Source: Denitrolinea sp034411715 (GTDB lineage: Bacteria > Chloroflexota > Anaerolineae > Anaerolineales > Villigracilaceae). Taken from it: a DNA stretch of 64,000 nt. Position 1 is the stretch's first letter. The number at the start of each line of letters is the position of its first letter. Position numbers and translations under genes: made by a program. Where the stretch lies: positions 13,445-77,444 of the forward strand of contig DAOUMJ010000209.1 of the NCBI GenBank assembly GCA_034411715.1. The letters are read 5' to 3'. The notes below the pieces were generated by a model. That model saw only the letters and a list, made by a program, of their open reading frames with translations, was not told the DNA's origin and did no database searches. Positions 43,092 to 52,018 of this stretch are shown here, piece by piece.

Positions 43092-43775
43092 CTAATCGTC
43101 CTCAGGCGGCGGCATTTCCTGTTCTTTTTTACCGATGAAGATAAATGACTCCAGGTCATCCAAATCTTCGGGGGCATATTTTCGGAAGACCGCGCGAACT
43201 TCATCCAGCGCCTCATCGGACGCCCAGCCTAATAGCGTGCCCAAATCACCCAGGTCGCGAACTCGTTGGGCAGACATTTTCATCAGCACCAGATACGGCA
43301 AACCAACAACAGGGTATCCGGCAGGATCCTGTTCCGTATGCGATAAGGCTTCCTTCAACCACTTGTATTTTCCAAAGATGACATCCAGCTCAGTTCCATC
43401 AGGAGCGACCAACAGATAACCAGGGACAGCCAAACGCGAAGCCACACGATAACCAGCCTGTTTCAGTTTCCTGATCGCCTCTTCGCCATCCTTCGCATGA
43501 ACAACTATGTCCAAATCCTTCGTTGTGCGTTCAGGCATGTAGGCGCGAGTCGCCACGCCTCCAACAATCGCCCATTGGATCTCCTTCAAGATGGGGCGTA
43601 AATCAGGCCATGGATTCATAGCCGTTCTCCTTCTCATAAACTCGTGACTACTGCCCGTGCCTGGCCTGCCTCGCTTCAACGCCATGTCAATCATAAACCG
43701 CCGCACTTGGCGCGGGGTTAGGTTGCCGTCTGGCGCAATCCTGGCAATGGCTGGGGGGACCGGTAATGCGCTCAT
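43092..43775 (-). CDS. Nucleotidyltransferase-fold protein
   Basis: A 227-residue protein with the nucleotidyltransferase signature AIVGGVATRAYMPERTTKDLDIVV (D-x-D metal pair) and a later TELDVIFG Asp. The helical C-terminus contains LPYLVLMKMSAQRVRDLGDL and ends in an acidic tail. The first ~50 residues (TPRQVRRFMIDMALKRGRP) are basic and may be a separate helical domain. It resembles toxin-antitoxin type nucleotidyltransferases; no coupled partner is obvious. Its start lies 44 nt from the divergent core metE start, so promoters must overlap. The gap 42827-43091 upstream of the lipoprotein shows only AT-rich sequence. Confidence 0.78.
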   Translation of the reverse strand: MSALPVPPAIARIAPDGNLTPRQVRRFMIDMALKRGRPGTGSSHEFMRRRTAMNPWPDLRPILKEIQWAIVGGVATRAYMPERTTKDLDIVVHAKDGEEAIRKLKQAGYRVASRLAVPGYLLVAPDGTELDVIFGKYKWLKEALSHTEQDPAGYPVVGLPYLVLMKMSAQRVRDLGDLGTLLGWASDEALDEVRAVFRKYAPEDLDDLESFIFIGKKEQEMPPPEDD

Positions 43776-43819
43776 ACGGCAATCTTACTATAACTTTGGC
43801 AGGTGTTACAATCGAAGCC

Positions 43820-44866
43820 ATGCCTGACTTCCATTTCCAGACAACCCACGTCGGCTCCGTGCCGCACAAGGACCCGACCGACCTGACCCACCGCCTCGCC
43901 TCCCAACTTGACATTCCCTGCTGGCTGCAACTCCCGCGCCGCCACTACCTCGAAAACATCTACACTCAATACGCCGCCACCCTGCCCGGCGCTCACGTGG
44001 ACGCGGAAAAAGAGAAAGCCTTCATGCGCACCGACGCGGCGGACTTCGACGCGCAACTCGAAGCCTTCTATCAATCCGTGATTGACGACGATCTCAATCA
44101 CTTCGCGCTCACCCGCGATTGCGCGCTCGGCTTCTTCACTTTGCTGGATGAACTCAAAACCAACCCGGCCAAATGGGTCAAGGGACAGGTGATGGGTCCC
44201 ATCAGTTTCGGCCTCACGGTCACAGATCAAAACCTGCGCGCCAGCCTCTACGACGAAACGCTCGCCGATGCCCTCGTCAAGAACATGGGCATGAACGCCC
44301 GCTGGCAGGTTCGTCAGTTGAAAAAGGTGGGAGAGAACGTAATCATGTTCGTGGACGAGCCGTATATGGCCTCCTTCGGCTCCGCTTTCATCAGTCTCAG
44401 CCGCGAGCAGGCACTGGGCTATATGAACGAGGTCTACGAGGCGGTGCATGGCGAGGGCGTGCTGGTCGGCGTTCACTGCTGCGGCAACACCGATTGGAGC
44501 ATCCTGCTCGACTCGCAGGCGGACATCCTGAACCTCGACGCGTATGGCTACCTCGAAAACCTCGCCCTCTACCCCGCCGAACTCCGCCTCTTCCTGGACC
44601 GAGGCGGCGCGCTCTGCTGGGGAATCGTTCCCAACAACGAGCAGATTTGGAACGAAACGCCACAGTCGCTCGCGGACCGCCTGCGCGCCGGGCTGAAACT
44701 TATCTCAGCGAAGGCGGCCGCGCGCGGTATGACCATCACCACAGACGAACTGGCTTCCCGAAGCCTCGTCAGCCCCGCCTGCGGGCTTGGGTCAACCACC
44801 GTTGAAATCGCGGAGCAGGTTTTCGAGGTGATGGTAGAGACGAGCATGATGCTGAAAAAGGGATAA
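43820..44866 (+). CDS. Core MetE-type methionine synthase
   Basis: A 348-residue protein corresponding only to the C-terminal catalytic barrel of cobalamin-independent methionine synthase. The zinc ligands are visible: His-x-Cys in GVHCCGNTDW and Cys in SPACGLGSTT; the MFVDEP Asp and N-terminal FQTTHVGSVPHKDP fit the family. It lacks the N-terminal barrel of MetE. In Dehalococcoides such core MetE proteins take methyl groups from the methylated corrinoid/iron-sulfur protein rather than from methyl-THF polyglutamate; the AcsCD genes in this window make the same chemistry plausible. The start at 43820 begins the conserved barrel; the frame upstream is unconvincing. Confidence 0.85.
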   Translation: MPDFHFQTTHVGSVPHKDPTDLTHRLASQLDIPCWLQLPRRHYLENIYTQYAATLPGAHVDAEKEKAFMRTDAADFDAQLEAFYQSVIDDDLNHFALTRDCALGFFTLLDELKTNPAKWVKGQVMGPISFGLTVTDQNLRASLYDETLADALVKNMGMNARWQVRQLKKVGENVIMFVDEPYMASFGSAFISLSREQALGYMNEVYEAVHGEGVLVGVHCCGNTDWSILLDSQADILNLDAYGYLENLALYPAELRLFLDRGGALCWGIVPNNEQIWNETPQSLADRLRAGLKLISAKAAARGMTITTDELASRSLVSPACGLGSTTVEIAEQVFEVMVETSMMLKKG

Positions 44867-44988
44867 CTCGTATGGATGTTTACCAGCGGGCTTGTTCATT
44901 ACATCGTTGAAGAGAAAAAGAGCAATATACTGGCTACACGCAAGATGCGATTCTTGCCCCTCTAAAATTGGAGACTTTGGAATTTGCC

Positions 44989-45777
44989 TCAAGACAGGAG
45001 TTTTTCCATCATCGTCACAACCGACTGGTAAACCGGCGAACTGTCCGGCAGATCCACCAGCGGCTTGCCGGAATATTCAAAGTTCGCCAGTTCTTCGTTC
45101 GCGGGGATGGTTCCCAGCAGCGGCACATCCATCGTTTCCACAAAGGTTTTCAGGTCGGGGGGCGTTTCGGCGGGAAGACGGTTGAGGATCAGGCAGGCGT
45201 TCTCGATGCGGATGTCCAACTCTTTGCGCATGTCGGCGATGCGCTGCGCGGCGACCAACCCGCGCTGGGTGGGATCGCTGACGATGAGCAGATGCTGAAC
45301 GTCGCGCGTGGTGCGCCGCGAGAGATGCTCCATCCCCGCTTCGTTGTCAATGACGACGTAGGCGTAATGTTTGCTCATCCCGTCAATGACCTCGCGCAGG
45401 TTGTGGTTGACCGCGCAGTAGCATCCCTGTCCCTCGCCGCGCCCCATGGCGATCAGGTCGAAGCGGCTCCCCTCTGCCAGCGCCGACTTGACGTGATATT
45501 CCAGGTAATCGCGCTTGTTGACGCCGCCGGGCAGCGCGCCCATGGCCGCTCCGCCTCCCAGCAGCGACGATTTGACCTGCTCCAGCATATCCTCGCGGAT
45601 GTCGCCGACGGTCCAATCGAGGTCGAGTCCCAGCACCATGTTGAGGTTGCTGGACGGGTCCGCGTCTATGGCGAGGATGCTGCCCGGCTGGTTCTGCGCC
45701 AGCCACTTGATGACCATTCCTGCGACGGTGGTCTTGCCGACGCCGCCCTTGCCTGCGAGTGCGATGGTGGTTGTCAA
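44989..45777 (-). CDS. cooC: CO dehydrogenase maturation ATPase CooC
   Basis: A 262-residue MinD/SIMIBI-type ATPase that aids nickel insertion into CO dehydrogenase and acetyl-CoA synthase. The deviant Walker A GKGGVGKTT is at residues 9-17, and the nickel/zinc-binding C-x-C appears in GQGCYCAVNHNLRE. I chose the TTG at 45777, which directly begins LTTTIALAGKGG and starts 1 nt after the preceding toxin gene stop; an ATG at 45819 would overlap that gene by 41 nt. It is the only maturation factor for the acs cluster in the window and lies 32 kb from it. Confidence 0.9.
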   Translation of the reverse strand: MTTTIALAGKGGVGKTTVAGMVIKWLAQNQPGSILAIDADPSSNLNMVLGLDLDWTVGDIREDMLEQVKSSLLGGGAAMGALPGGVNKRDYLEYHVKSALAEGSRFDLIAMGRGEGQGCYCAVNHNLREVIDGMSKHYAYVVIDNEAGMEHLSRRTTRDVQHLLIVSDPTQRGLVAAQRIADMRKELDIRIENACLILNRLPAETPPDLKTFVETMDVPLLGTIPANEELANFEYSGKPLVDLPDSSPVYQSVVTMMEKLLS

Positions 45778-45778
45778 T

Positions 45779-46042
45779 TTACTTTCCTTTGTAAACTTCC
45801 CGACGGTGACCAATCTCATACACTACGATCAAGCCTTCCTTATCGAAAACTTGGTAAATGGCGCGATAATCACCAATACGGAATTTCAAAAATTCAGACA
45901 AATCGCCAGTCAAAGGTTCGCGTCGAACTATTTCAATATTTTCCGCTAACCATTTCAACTTCCTGGCGATACGACGTGCGGTTTCTTTTTCGAGAGACGC
46001 CAGATCGTTTTGAGCCCGATCAAGCAGGCGCAATTGGTACAT
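45779..46042 (-). CDS. RelE/ParE-family toxin
   Basis: An 87-residue protein of the RelE/ParE fold: YQLRLLDRAQNDLASLEKETARRIARKLKWLAENI, then LTGDLSEFLKFRIGDYRAIYQVFDKEGLIVVYEIGHRREVYK. The closing VYEIGHRREVYK is the usual RelE ending with basic and aromatic residues that act on mRNA at the ribosome. The presumed antitoxin gene lies 3 nt upstream. The stop codon is immediately followed by the cooC start, so toxin and nickel-insertion ATPase are likely on one transcript. Confidence 0.9.
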   Translation of the reverse strand: MYQLRLLDRAQNDLASLEKETARRIARKLKWLAENIEIVRREPLTGDLSEFLKFRIGDYRAIYQVFDKEGLIVVYEIGHRREVYKGK

Positions 46043-46045
46043 TGC

Positions 46046-46261
46046 CTAAAGCCCCAAATCTTTGACTACATCCTGGAGTAATTTTCCGCGTTCTCCACGA
46101 TCTACAGCAGACTTGCTCTTCAACAGCCGCAGGCGAACTTCCTCGCGTAAAACAAGACCTTCATCGGGGTCCCCGAATAACTCGATGAGTTTGTTCTCAA
46201 TGGAGGATTCAATCACCTGTTGAAGTTCCTCTTTTGTCATTTGAGACACCATTTGTTCCAT
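46046..46261 (-). CDS. Presumed antitoxin partner of the RelE-type toxin
   Basis: A 71-residue, mostly helical, acidic protein (MTKEELQQVIESSIENKLIELFGDPDEGLVLREEVRLRLL) 3 nt upstream of the toxin gene on the same strand. The composition and the position fit an antitoxin of the type that pairs with RelE/ParE toxins. The exact family is not certain. MTKEEL at internal codon 8 is an alternative start. Confidence 0.75.
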   Translation of the reverse strand: MEQMVSQMTKEELQQVIESSIENKLIELFGDPDEGLVLREEVRLRLLKSKSAVDRGERGKLLQDVVKDLGL

Positions 46262-46319
46262 AGTACACCTCGGCTCTTATTTTACTCTTTTTTTGATTGG
46301 CACAGACGACGCGTGGATT

Positions 46320-47837
46320 CTAACGCTCGTATAAATAATTCAACTCACGGATTCGATCCCGCAATTCATCCGTCAGCGCGGACGAGTCCATCCGCCAGCC
46401 CCAGTTGCCGTCCGGGCGCGAGGGATAGTTCATGCGCGCCTCCCCTCCGAGGGCGAGAAAGTCCTGCATGGGCGCGAGGGCGAAGACAGCCAGAGAAGAC
46501 CACGCCGTGCGAATGAGATGCGCGGGAAATTCCCTTGCCATGCTTCGCCCTGCCTTCAGGCCGAGGTAACGGAGGGCAAATTCGCGTTCCGCATCGGGGG
46601 CGGTTTCGTACCAGCCGCGCGACGTGTCGTTATCGTGGACGCCGGTGTAAACAACGCAGTTCTCAGGGAAATGATGCGGCAGGAAGAGATTATCGGGGCC
46701 GGAAAAAGCGAAATGGAGAATCTTCATGCCGGGAAAGCCAAAGTCGTCGCGCAGGGCGATGACATCTTCGGTGATCAGGCCGAGGTCTTCGGCGACGATG
46801 GGAAGTTCGCCGAGGGACTGCTTCATGGCGGCGAACAGGTCTGCGCCAAGGGCGGGGACCCAGCGCCCCTGTTCGGCGGTGGGAGCGGAGGCGGGGATTT
46901 CGTAGCAACCCGCGAAGCCGCGAAAGTGGTCGAGGCGGATGATGTCCACCTGCGCGAGCGCGGAGCGGAAGCGCGCCAGCCACCAGGCGAAGCCCGTCTC
47001 TTTGTGCCTCTGCCAGTCATAGAGCGGATTGCCCCACAACTGCCCCGTTGGTGAAAAGAAATCAGGCGGGACGCCCGCCACAACCGTGGGGCGTCGCTGC
47101 TCGTCGAGAAAAAAAAGATCGGGGTTGGCCCACGCGTCGGCGGAGTCGTAGGCGACGAAGATGGGGATATCGCCGATGATCTTCACGCCGCGCCGACTGG
47201 CGCAATCGCGAAGTTCGCGCCACTGCTTGAAAAACAGGAACTGGATAAACTTATGGCGGGCAATGGAATCGGCCAGGCCGGCGCGCGCCTGCGCGAGCGC
47301 GGAGGGTTCGCGCAGGCGGAGGGGCCCGGGCCAATCGCTCCACGCGCCGCCGCCGTAGGCTTCCTTGACGGCCATGAAGAGCGCGAAGTCGTCGAGCCAG
47401 GGGGCCTCCTCGGCGGCGAACCGGTCGAAGTCGGCCTCACCCGCACCGGGGTCGGAGGCGAAGCGCCGCCAGGCCCGCTCGAGCAGGTTCAACTTCCAGG
47501 GGATGATCCGCCCGTAATCCACCCTTCGACTTCGCCCAGGGTTTCGCGCGCCGGCCGGGAAGTCCGCCTGTTCGAGATCGTCGGATTGGAGGAAACCGTC
47601 GCGAATCAGGAAATCGGGGCTGACGAGGAAGGGATTGCCCGCAAAAGCCGAGAAACATTGATAGGGCGAATCGCCATAGCCGGTGGGTCCAAGCGGAAGC
47701 ACCTGCCAGAGTTTGTTGCCCGCCTCGGCGAGGAAATCCACGAAACGATGCGCCTCCGGGCCGAGGTCGCCAATGCCGTAGGAGCCGGGCAGGCTGGTGG
47801 GATGGAGGAGGATGCCGCTGGAGCGTTGAAATGACAT
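46320..47837 (-). CDS. malQ: 4-alpha-glucanotransferase
   Basis: A 505-residue amylomaltase (GH77). Signatures are RSSGILLHPTSLPGSYGIGDLG, LPLGPTGYGDSPYQ, the catalytic region IIRLDHFRGFAGCYEIPA (nucleophile Asp), IVAEDLG (acid/base Glu) and VYTGVHDNDTSRGW. It rearranges maltodextrins and fits with glgA next door in glycogen turnover. Between FPAG and VDYG an insertion ARNPGRSRR of about 8 residues is encoded by a cccttcgacttcgcccaggg repeat (47522-47541). The codons start at ATG 47837. Confidence 0.95.
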   Translation of the reverse strand: MSFQRSSGILLHPTSLPGSYGIGDLGPEAHRFVDFLAEAGNKLWQVLPLGPTGYGDSPYQCFSAFAGNPFLVSPDFLIRDGFLQSDDLEQADFPAGARNPGRSRRVDYGRIIPWKLNLLERAWRRFASDPGAGEADFDRFAAEEAPWLDDFALFMAVKEAYGGGAWSDWPGPLRLREPSALAQARAGLADSIARHKFIQFLFFKQWRELRDCASRRGVKIIGDIPIFVAYDSADAWANPDLFFLDEQRRPTVVAGVPPDFFSPTGQLWGNPLYDWQRHKETGFAWWLARFRSALAQVDIIRLDHFRGFAGCYEIPASAPTAEQGRWVPALGADLFAAMKQSLGELPIVAEDLGLITEDVIALRDDFGFPGMKILHFAFSGPDNLFLPHHFPENCVVYTGVHDNDTSRGWYETAPDAEREFALRYLGLKAGRSMAREFPAHLIRTAWSSLAVFALAPMQDFLALGGEARMNYPSRPDGNWGWRMDSSALTDELRDRIRELNYLYER

Positions 47838-47850
47838 ATAAAATCTTCTT

Positions 47851-47943
47851 TGTACACGGATTGCACGGATTTACGGATTTTCACGGAAAGTCAAAAGAAA
47901 AATCCGTGCCCGTCCGTGCAATCCGCGTAATCCGTGTACGGTT
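47851..47943. repeat. ACACGGATTGCACGGATTTACG repeat between malQ and glgA
   Basis: Left arm tacacggattgcacggattt and right arm aatccgcgtaatccgtgtac form an inverted, low-complexity element. The same kind occurs at 51676-51771. Confidence 0.8.
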
Positions 47944-47944
47944 T

Positions 47945-49378
47945 TTATTTCGTCTTTGAGAGCAACGTTCGATACAGTTCGAAATATTCCCGCGCGGGTT
48001 TCGACCACGAGAAATCGGCGCGCATGGCGGATTGCTGCATGGCGCGCCAGCGCGTTCGGTCGGGATACACCGACAGGGCTTTGACGAGCGCGGCGCGCAG
48101 CGAGCGCGGCGCTGCAGACTTGAAGCGGAAGCCCGTTTCGTCGGTGACGGTATCGTTCAGGCCGCCGGTGGCGTGAACGATGGGCAGGCATCCGTAACGC
48201 ATGGCGATCATCTGCGCCAGGCCGCAGGGTTCGTAGCGCGAGGGCATGAGAAGCATGTCGGCCGCGGCGTAGATGTGACGCGCCAGCGCGCCGTCGAAGC
48301 GCAGTTCGGCGCGCACGCGGCCGGGAAATTCCATCTGCAACTTGCGGGCGGCTTCCTCCAGGGCAGAGTCGCCGGTGCCGAGCAGGACGAATTGCCATGG
48401 AATATCGGCCAGTTTTTTCAGCGCGCCCAGCGCCAGGTCCACCCCCTTCTGGCGGTCCATGCGCCCGACCATGGCGATCATCGGCGTGACGGGATCAACG
48501 GGCAGGTTGAGTTTCTCCTGCAGGGCGGTCTTGTTCTTTTCGCGAATGGCGGGATTTTCGGCGGTGAACTGGAAGGGGACGGCCGGGTCGTTGGAAGGGT
48601 CGAACGATTCGGTATCCAGCCCATTGAGGATGCCGCGCAGCGCTTCGCGGTGGCGGTGGATGAAATCCTCCAGCCCGCCGCCGAATTCGGGCGTGAGAAT
48701 CTCGCGCGCGTAGGTGGGAGAAACCGCGACGATGGCGTCGGCGGAAAAGAGACCCAGCGGCAGGGGCAGGGCGCGCGCCCAATCGGGCAGGTCGGTTTGG
48801 GCGATGGGCAGGTTGTAGGAGGCCAGAATGTCGGTCGCGTCCGCGCCCATGTAGGGCAGGTTGTGCAGAGTCAACACCGAGGCCGCACGGGACATCTCCC
48901 CGGACCAGCGCTTGAGGAGCAGGGCGTAAACGGCCAGGGCGGTATGCCAATCGTGAGCGTGGAAGATATCCACCTCCCAATTGAGAATGCGCGGCAACTC
49001 CAGCGCGGCCAGCGAGAAGAAGGCATATTTCTCCGCGTCCACTGCGGGGTTGGAGGAATACACCGACCCGACCGAGGAAATCGGCCCGCCGCCGATGAAA
49101 TAGACGGGCATGTTATCCAGCGCAGTCTCGGAGACCTGCACCGCCAGGTCTTTGCCGCCGCGTTCGAGCGGGAAGATGGCGAGCGGGCGCGCTTCGGCTT
49201 TGATCGCGCTGTGGTGCGGCAGAACCAGCCTCACGTCGAGGAACGAATCGCCGCGCGCCTCGGCGGGCAAATTCCGCAGGGCGCGCGGCAGCGCGCTGGC
49301 CACATCTCCCAGTCCGCCCACTTTGACGAACGGCTCGGCCTCGGCCGCGAGAAACAGCACATTGATATTTTTGGGCAT
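47945..49378 (-). CDS. glgA: Glycogen synthase (ADP-glucose type)
   Basis: A 477-residue GT5 glycosyltransferase. The ADP-glucose-binding motif KVGGLGDV is at residues 19-26, followed by VDIFHAHDWHTAL, a GLDTESFDPSND segment, AMVGRMDRQKGVDLAL and the C-terminal nucleotide site LLMPSRYEPCGLAQMIAMRYG. It extends alpha-1,4-glucan chains. It lies upstream of malQ on the same strand with a repeat between. The start at 49378 gives the standard INVLFLAAEAEP N-terminus. Confidence 0.95.
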   Translation of the reverse strand: MPKNINVLFLAAEAEPFVKVGGLGDVASALPRALRNLPAEARGDSFLDVRLVLPHHSAIKAEARPLAIFPLERGGKDLAVQVSETALDNMPVYFIGGGPISSVGSVYSSNPAVDAEKYAFFSLAALELPRILNWEVDIFHAHDWHTALAVYALLLKRWSGEMSRAASVLTLHNLPYMGADATDILASYNLPIAQTDLPDWARALPLPLGLFSADAIVAVSPTYAREILTPEFGGGLEDFIHRHREALRGILNGLDTESFDPSNDPAVPFQFTAENPAIREKNKTALQEKLNLPVDPVTPMIAMVGRMDRQKGVDLALGALKKLADIPWQFVLLGTGDSALEEAARKLQMEFPGRVRAELRFDGALARHIYAAADMLLMPSRYEPCGLAQMIAMRYGCLPIVHATGGLNDTVTDETGFRFKSAAPRSLRAALVKALSVYPDRTRWRAMQQSAMRADFSWSKPAREYFELYRTLLSKTK

Positions 49379-49471
49379 GGGGCAATTGTAACGTGAATTG
49401 GCGGAATTTTTACAATCCGCTCATATTCGGATAACCTTCGCGAGGCATAATACGGAGCGAAAGAAACGAAT

Positions 49472-50401
49472 ATGAAACGGACGATCTTTGCCGCCCTCGC
49501 GATCTTGATTCTTGCGACATCCTGCCGCTTCACGCGTGACGTTGGGCCTGCTTCCGCGCAAGACGCGGCCTCCACGCCCGATCCGCTCCCTCCCGCCCCG
49601 CGCCCTACGCTGGATTCCGCCAAACCCATCCTTAACCTCCGATACAGCGAAGAAACACCCCCGCGTCCCGATGCCCTCAGCCTCGACGTGTATCCCGCCA
49701 GCGGCGCGAACCTGCCCGTGATGATCTCCGTGCATGGCGGGGGCTGGTTCCGCGGCGACAAATCGCAAGTGGACGCCAAGCCCGCCGCGTTCAACGCGCG
49801 CGGCTTCGTCTTCGTTTCGGTCAATTACCGCCTGATCGCCGAGGTGAACCTGACCCAACAGGTGAAGGATGTGGCCCGCGCCATCGCCTGGGTGAAACAG
49901 AACATCGCCCAGTACGGCGGCGACCCGGCGCGCCTGTTCCTGATGGGACATTCATCGGGCGCGCACCTCGTCTCGTTGATCGGCACAGACGAAACGTACC
50001 TGCGCGAGGAGGGACTTTCGTTTTCGGATATCAAAGGCGTGGTCTCGCTCGACACGCAGGCCTACGATATGTTCACGCTCATGTCGAACCTTACTCCGCC
50101 CAGCGGCGAGGTGTATTGGGCGGCCTTCGGCGACGATCCCGAATTCTGGAAGGTCATGTCTCCCCTGCGGCACGTGGAAGCGGGCAAGGACATTCCTCCC
50201 TTCGTGGTGGCGTACACAGGCGACCGTGAAACACGCGCCTATTTCTCGAAACAATTCTTCGCCGCCCTGCAGGAGGCGGGCGTCCCCTCCCTGCTGCTGC
50301 CCGCGCCCGAATACGCGCACGAGGAGATGGCCGCCAACTTCGGCCTGCCCGGCGACCGCGTCAGCGAAATCGTCTTCGAGTGGCTGGAGGGACTACTGTA
50401 A
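49472..50401 (+). CDS. Exported lipoprotein esterase of the alpha/beta-hydrolase fold
   Basis: A 309-residue protein. The N-terminal signal ends in a lipobox (ILATSC, Cys at residue 18), so it is probably membrane-anchored outside the cytoplasm. The hydrolase domain shows the oxyanion HGGGW, the nucleophile elbow GHSSGAH, an Asp in VVAYTGDRE and a His in YAHEEMA, giving a complete catalytic triad of the hormone-sensitive-lipase/esterase D type. Substrate unknown. It is divergent from glgA across a 93-nt gap. Confidence 0.85.
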   Translation: MKRTIFAALAILILATSCRFTRDVGPASAQDAASTPDPLPPAPRPTLDSAKPILNLRYSEETPPRPDALSLDVYPASGANLPVMISVHGGGWFRGDKSQVDAKPAAFNARGFVFVSVNYRLIAEVNLTQQVKDVARAIAWVKQNIAQYGGDPARLFLMGHSSGAHLVSLIGTDETYLREEGLSFSDIKGVVSLDTQAYDMFTLMSNLTPPSGEVYWAAFGDDPEFWKVMSPLRHVEAGKDIPPFVVAYTGDRETRAYFSKQFFAALQEAGVPSLLLPAPEYAHEEMAANFGLPGDRVSEIVFEWLEGLL

Positions 50402-50589
50402 TTCCTTATTGCCGAACCCTCACTCCGCCTTCTGCCCGAAGCCTGGGGATTTGTGTGCGCGCAAAGGTTGTCGCCGCGGACTGCAAAATCTCCTGATTTT
50501 GCTCGAAAGTCGGGAGACTTTCGACTCCGTACCTGACATGGTTTGCGTGCACACGGGGATTTCGGACTCCGCCCTCCTGGATGGTGAAA

Positions 50590-50621
50590 CTGGTATACTC
50601 GCCCCATCACACATTTGGAGG
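50590..50621 (+). promoter_or_regulatory. Candidate -10 box and Shine-Dalgarno of the homocysteine-methyltransferase-type gene
   Basis: TATACT at 50594-50599 lies 28 nt before the ATG at 50627, and GGAGG at 50617-50621 decides that start over the ATG at 50615. No convincing -35 box is seen. Confidence 0.45.
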
Positions 50622-50626
50622 GCCGC

Positions 50627-51508
50627 ATGGCAGATTTCATCGGAAGATTGCAAGCGGGGGAAATTCTCGTGGCAGACGGCGCGACGGGGACAAATTTCCA
50701 AAAAATGGGACTGTCCCCGGGCCAACCGCCCGAGGCCTGGGCGCTGGAACAGCCCGATAAAATCCTGACATTGTCGCAAAGTTTCGTGGACGCCGGCGCG
50801 GACATCATCCTGACCTGCACTTTCGGCGGGACGCGCCTGCGCCTGCGCGAATCTCCCCTGGCCGACCGCGTGACGGAGATCAACCATCGCGCCGCGGAAC
50901 TGGCGCGCCAGGCCGCCTCGAAACGGACGAACATCCTCGTGGGCGGTTCGCTCGGACCGACCGGCCTGCTGATGAACCCCTACGGGCCGATGACACCCGA
51001 GGAGGCGGCCGCGGCCTACGAAGAGCAGGCCAAAGCGCTCGCCGAGGGAGGCGTGGACCTGCTCGTCATCGAGACGATGTTCGCGCTCGACGAGGCGAAG
51101 TCCGCGCTGGAGGGCGCGCGGCGCGTCACCGATCTGCCCGTTGTCGTCTCGTTCAGTTACGACCGCGGCGTCCGCACCATGATGGGCGTCAAGCCCGCGC
51201 AGGTGGCCTCCACCTTTCTGCCGCTGGGCGCGGACGTGATCGGCGCGAACTGCGGGACGACGCTCGAAAACATGGAAACGATCATCGCGGAATACAAAGC
51301 CGCCGCGCCCGAGGCGATCCTGTGGGCCAAGCCGAACGCCGGCCTGCCCGAAATGGGGCCGGACAACCAGGCATTGTACAAAGTGACCCCCGAGGAAATG
51401 GGCGCGTTCGCGAAGAAATATGTCGAGGCCGGGGCGCGCATCGTGGGCGGATGCTGCGGCTCCACACCCGAACATGTGGCGGGGATCGTGAAGGCGGCGC
51501 TTGATTAG
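50627..51508 (+). CDS. Homocysteine S-methyltransferase-family protein
   Basis: A 293-residue zinc-dependent barrel of the homocysteine/betaine methyltransferase family, equivalent to the N-terminal domain of MetH. Signatures are LVADGATGTNFQKMG, DIILTCTFGG, VGGSLGPTG, LLVIETMFALDEA and the zinc ligands in IGANCGTT and VGGCCGSTPEH. No corrinoid or activation domain is attached. It may transfer methyl groups to homocysteine or act with a separate corrinoid protein. The start follows GGAGG. The sequence 50402-50580 before it holds palindromic stretches such as gaaagtcgggagactttcga. Confidence 0.85.
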   Translation: MADFIGRLQAGEILVADGATGTNFQKMGLSPGQPPEAWALEQPDKILTLSQSFVDAGADIILTCTFGGTRLRLRESPLADRVTEINHRAAELARQAASKRTNILVGGSLGPTGLLMNPYGPMTPEEAAAAYEEQAKALAEGGVDLLVIETMFALDEAKSALEGARRVTDLPVVVSFSYDRGVRTMMGVKPAQVASTFLPLGADVIGANCGTTLENMETIIAEYKAAAPEAILWAKPNAGLPEMGPDNQALYKVTPEEMGAFAKKYVEAGARIVGGCCGSTPEHVAGIVKAALD

Positions 51509-51675
51509 ACGAATTAGCGGAATTTGCCTGCAAGTTGCCGTCCGCCCAATTTAGCGAAGTCGTACAAAAGTTGAGCGCGTTGATACCGAGGCAAATTCAA
51601 ATCAGTTGATTCACCAGAGACCTGACGCCTTATTTTTGTGCAAATTAGGCTACATCTCATCGCGCGCCGCCAAAA

Positions 51676-51771
51676 CCTGTACACGGATTTCGCGGATTTC
51701 ACGGACAAACACGGAAAAATCCAAAAAAATCCGCGAAAATCCGTGCGATCCGTGTAATCCGTGTCCGAAAA
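51676..51771. repeat. ACACGGATTTCGCGGATTTC repeat
   Basis: Left arm tacacggatttcgcggattt and right arm cgtgcgatccgtgtaatccg are inverted; the centre is A-rich (aaatccaaaaaaatccgcga). Confidence 0.8.
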
Positions 51772-51849
51772 AGATGTCAGTCAGCCAATCACGCGATGAC
51801 TTGTCGCTTATTTTGGGCAAAATTTAGGTGTCAGGTCTTTCCCATTACC

Positions 51850-51990
51850 CCCACCCCGAAAGAATTTTCTCCGCCGTTGAACTGCCAACGTGATAGTCGG
51901 AAAGCGACTTTTTATTGTCATAATGAGTAGTGTGGTTGTATAATCCATGCGGAAGCGATGATTAGATTGTTTATCCGAAAAAGCAACGCT
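51850..51990 (+). promoter_or_regulatory. Promoter region of hicBA (copy A of a duplicated upstream region)
   Basis: TTGTCA (51915-51920), an 18-nt spacer and TATAAT (51939-51944) form a good promoter. The region from cccaccccgaaagaatttt onward aligns by eye along about 130 nt with 52616-52749 upstream of the nuclease-like genes, including the gttgtataat core. Confidence 0.7.
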
Positions 51991-52018
51991 CGCAAGAGTA
52001 GAATGCGGAGGTTCGCGC

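Larger units (their letters stand above)
51509..52018. other. Gene-free stretch with repeats and a promoter region
   Basis: This 510-nt stretch holds no supported gene. 51676-51771 is an ACACGGATTTCGCGGATTT inverted repeat related to 47851. The last ~170 nt are a promoter region homologous to the one before 52750. The remainder shows nothing recognisable. Confidence 0.6.
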
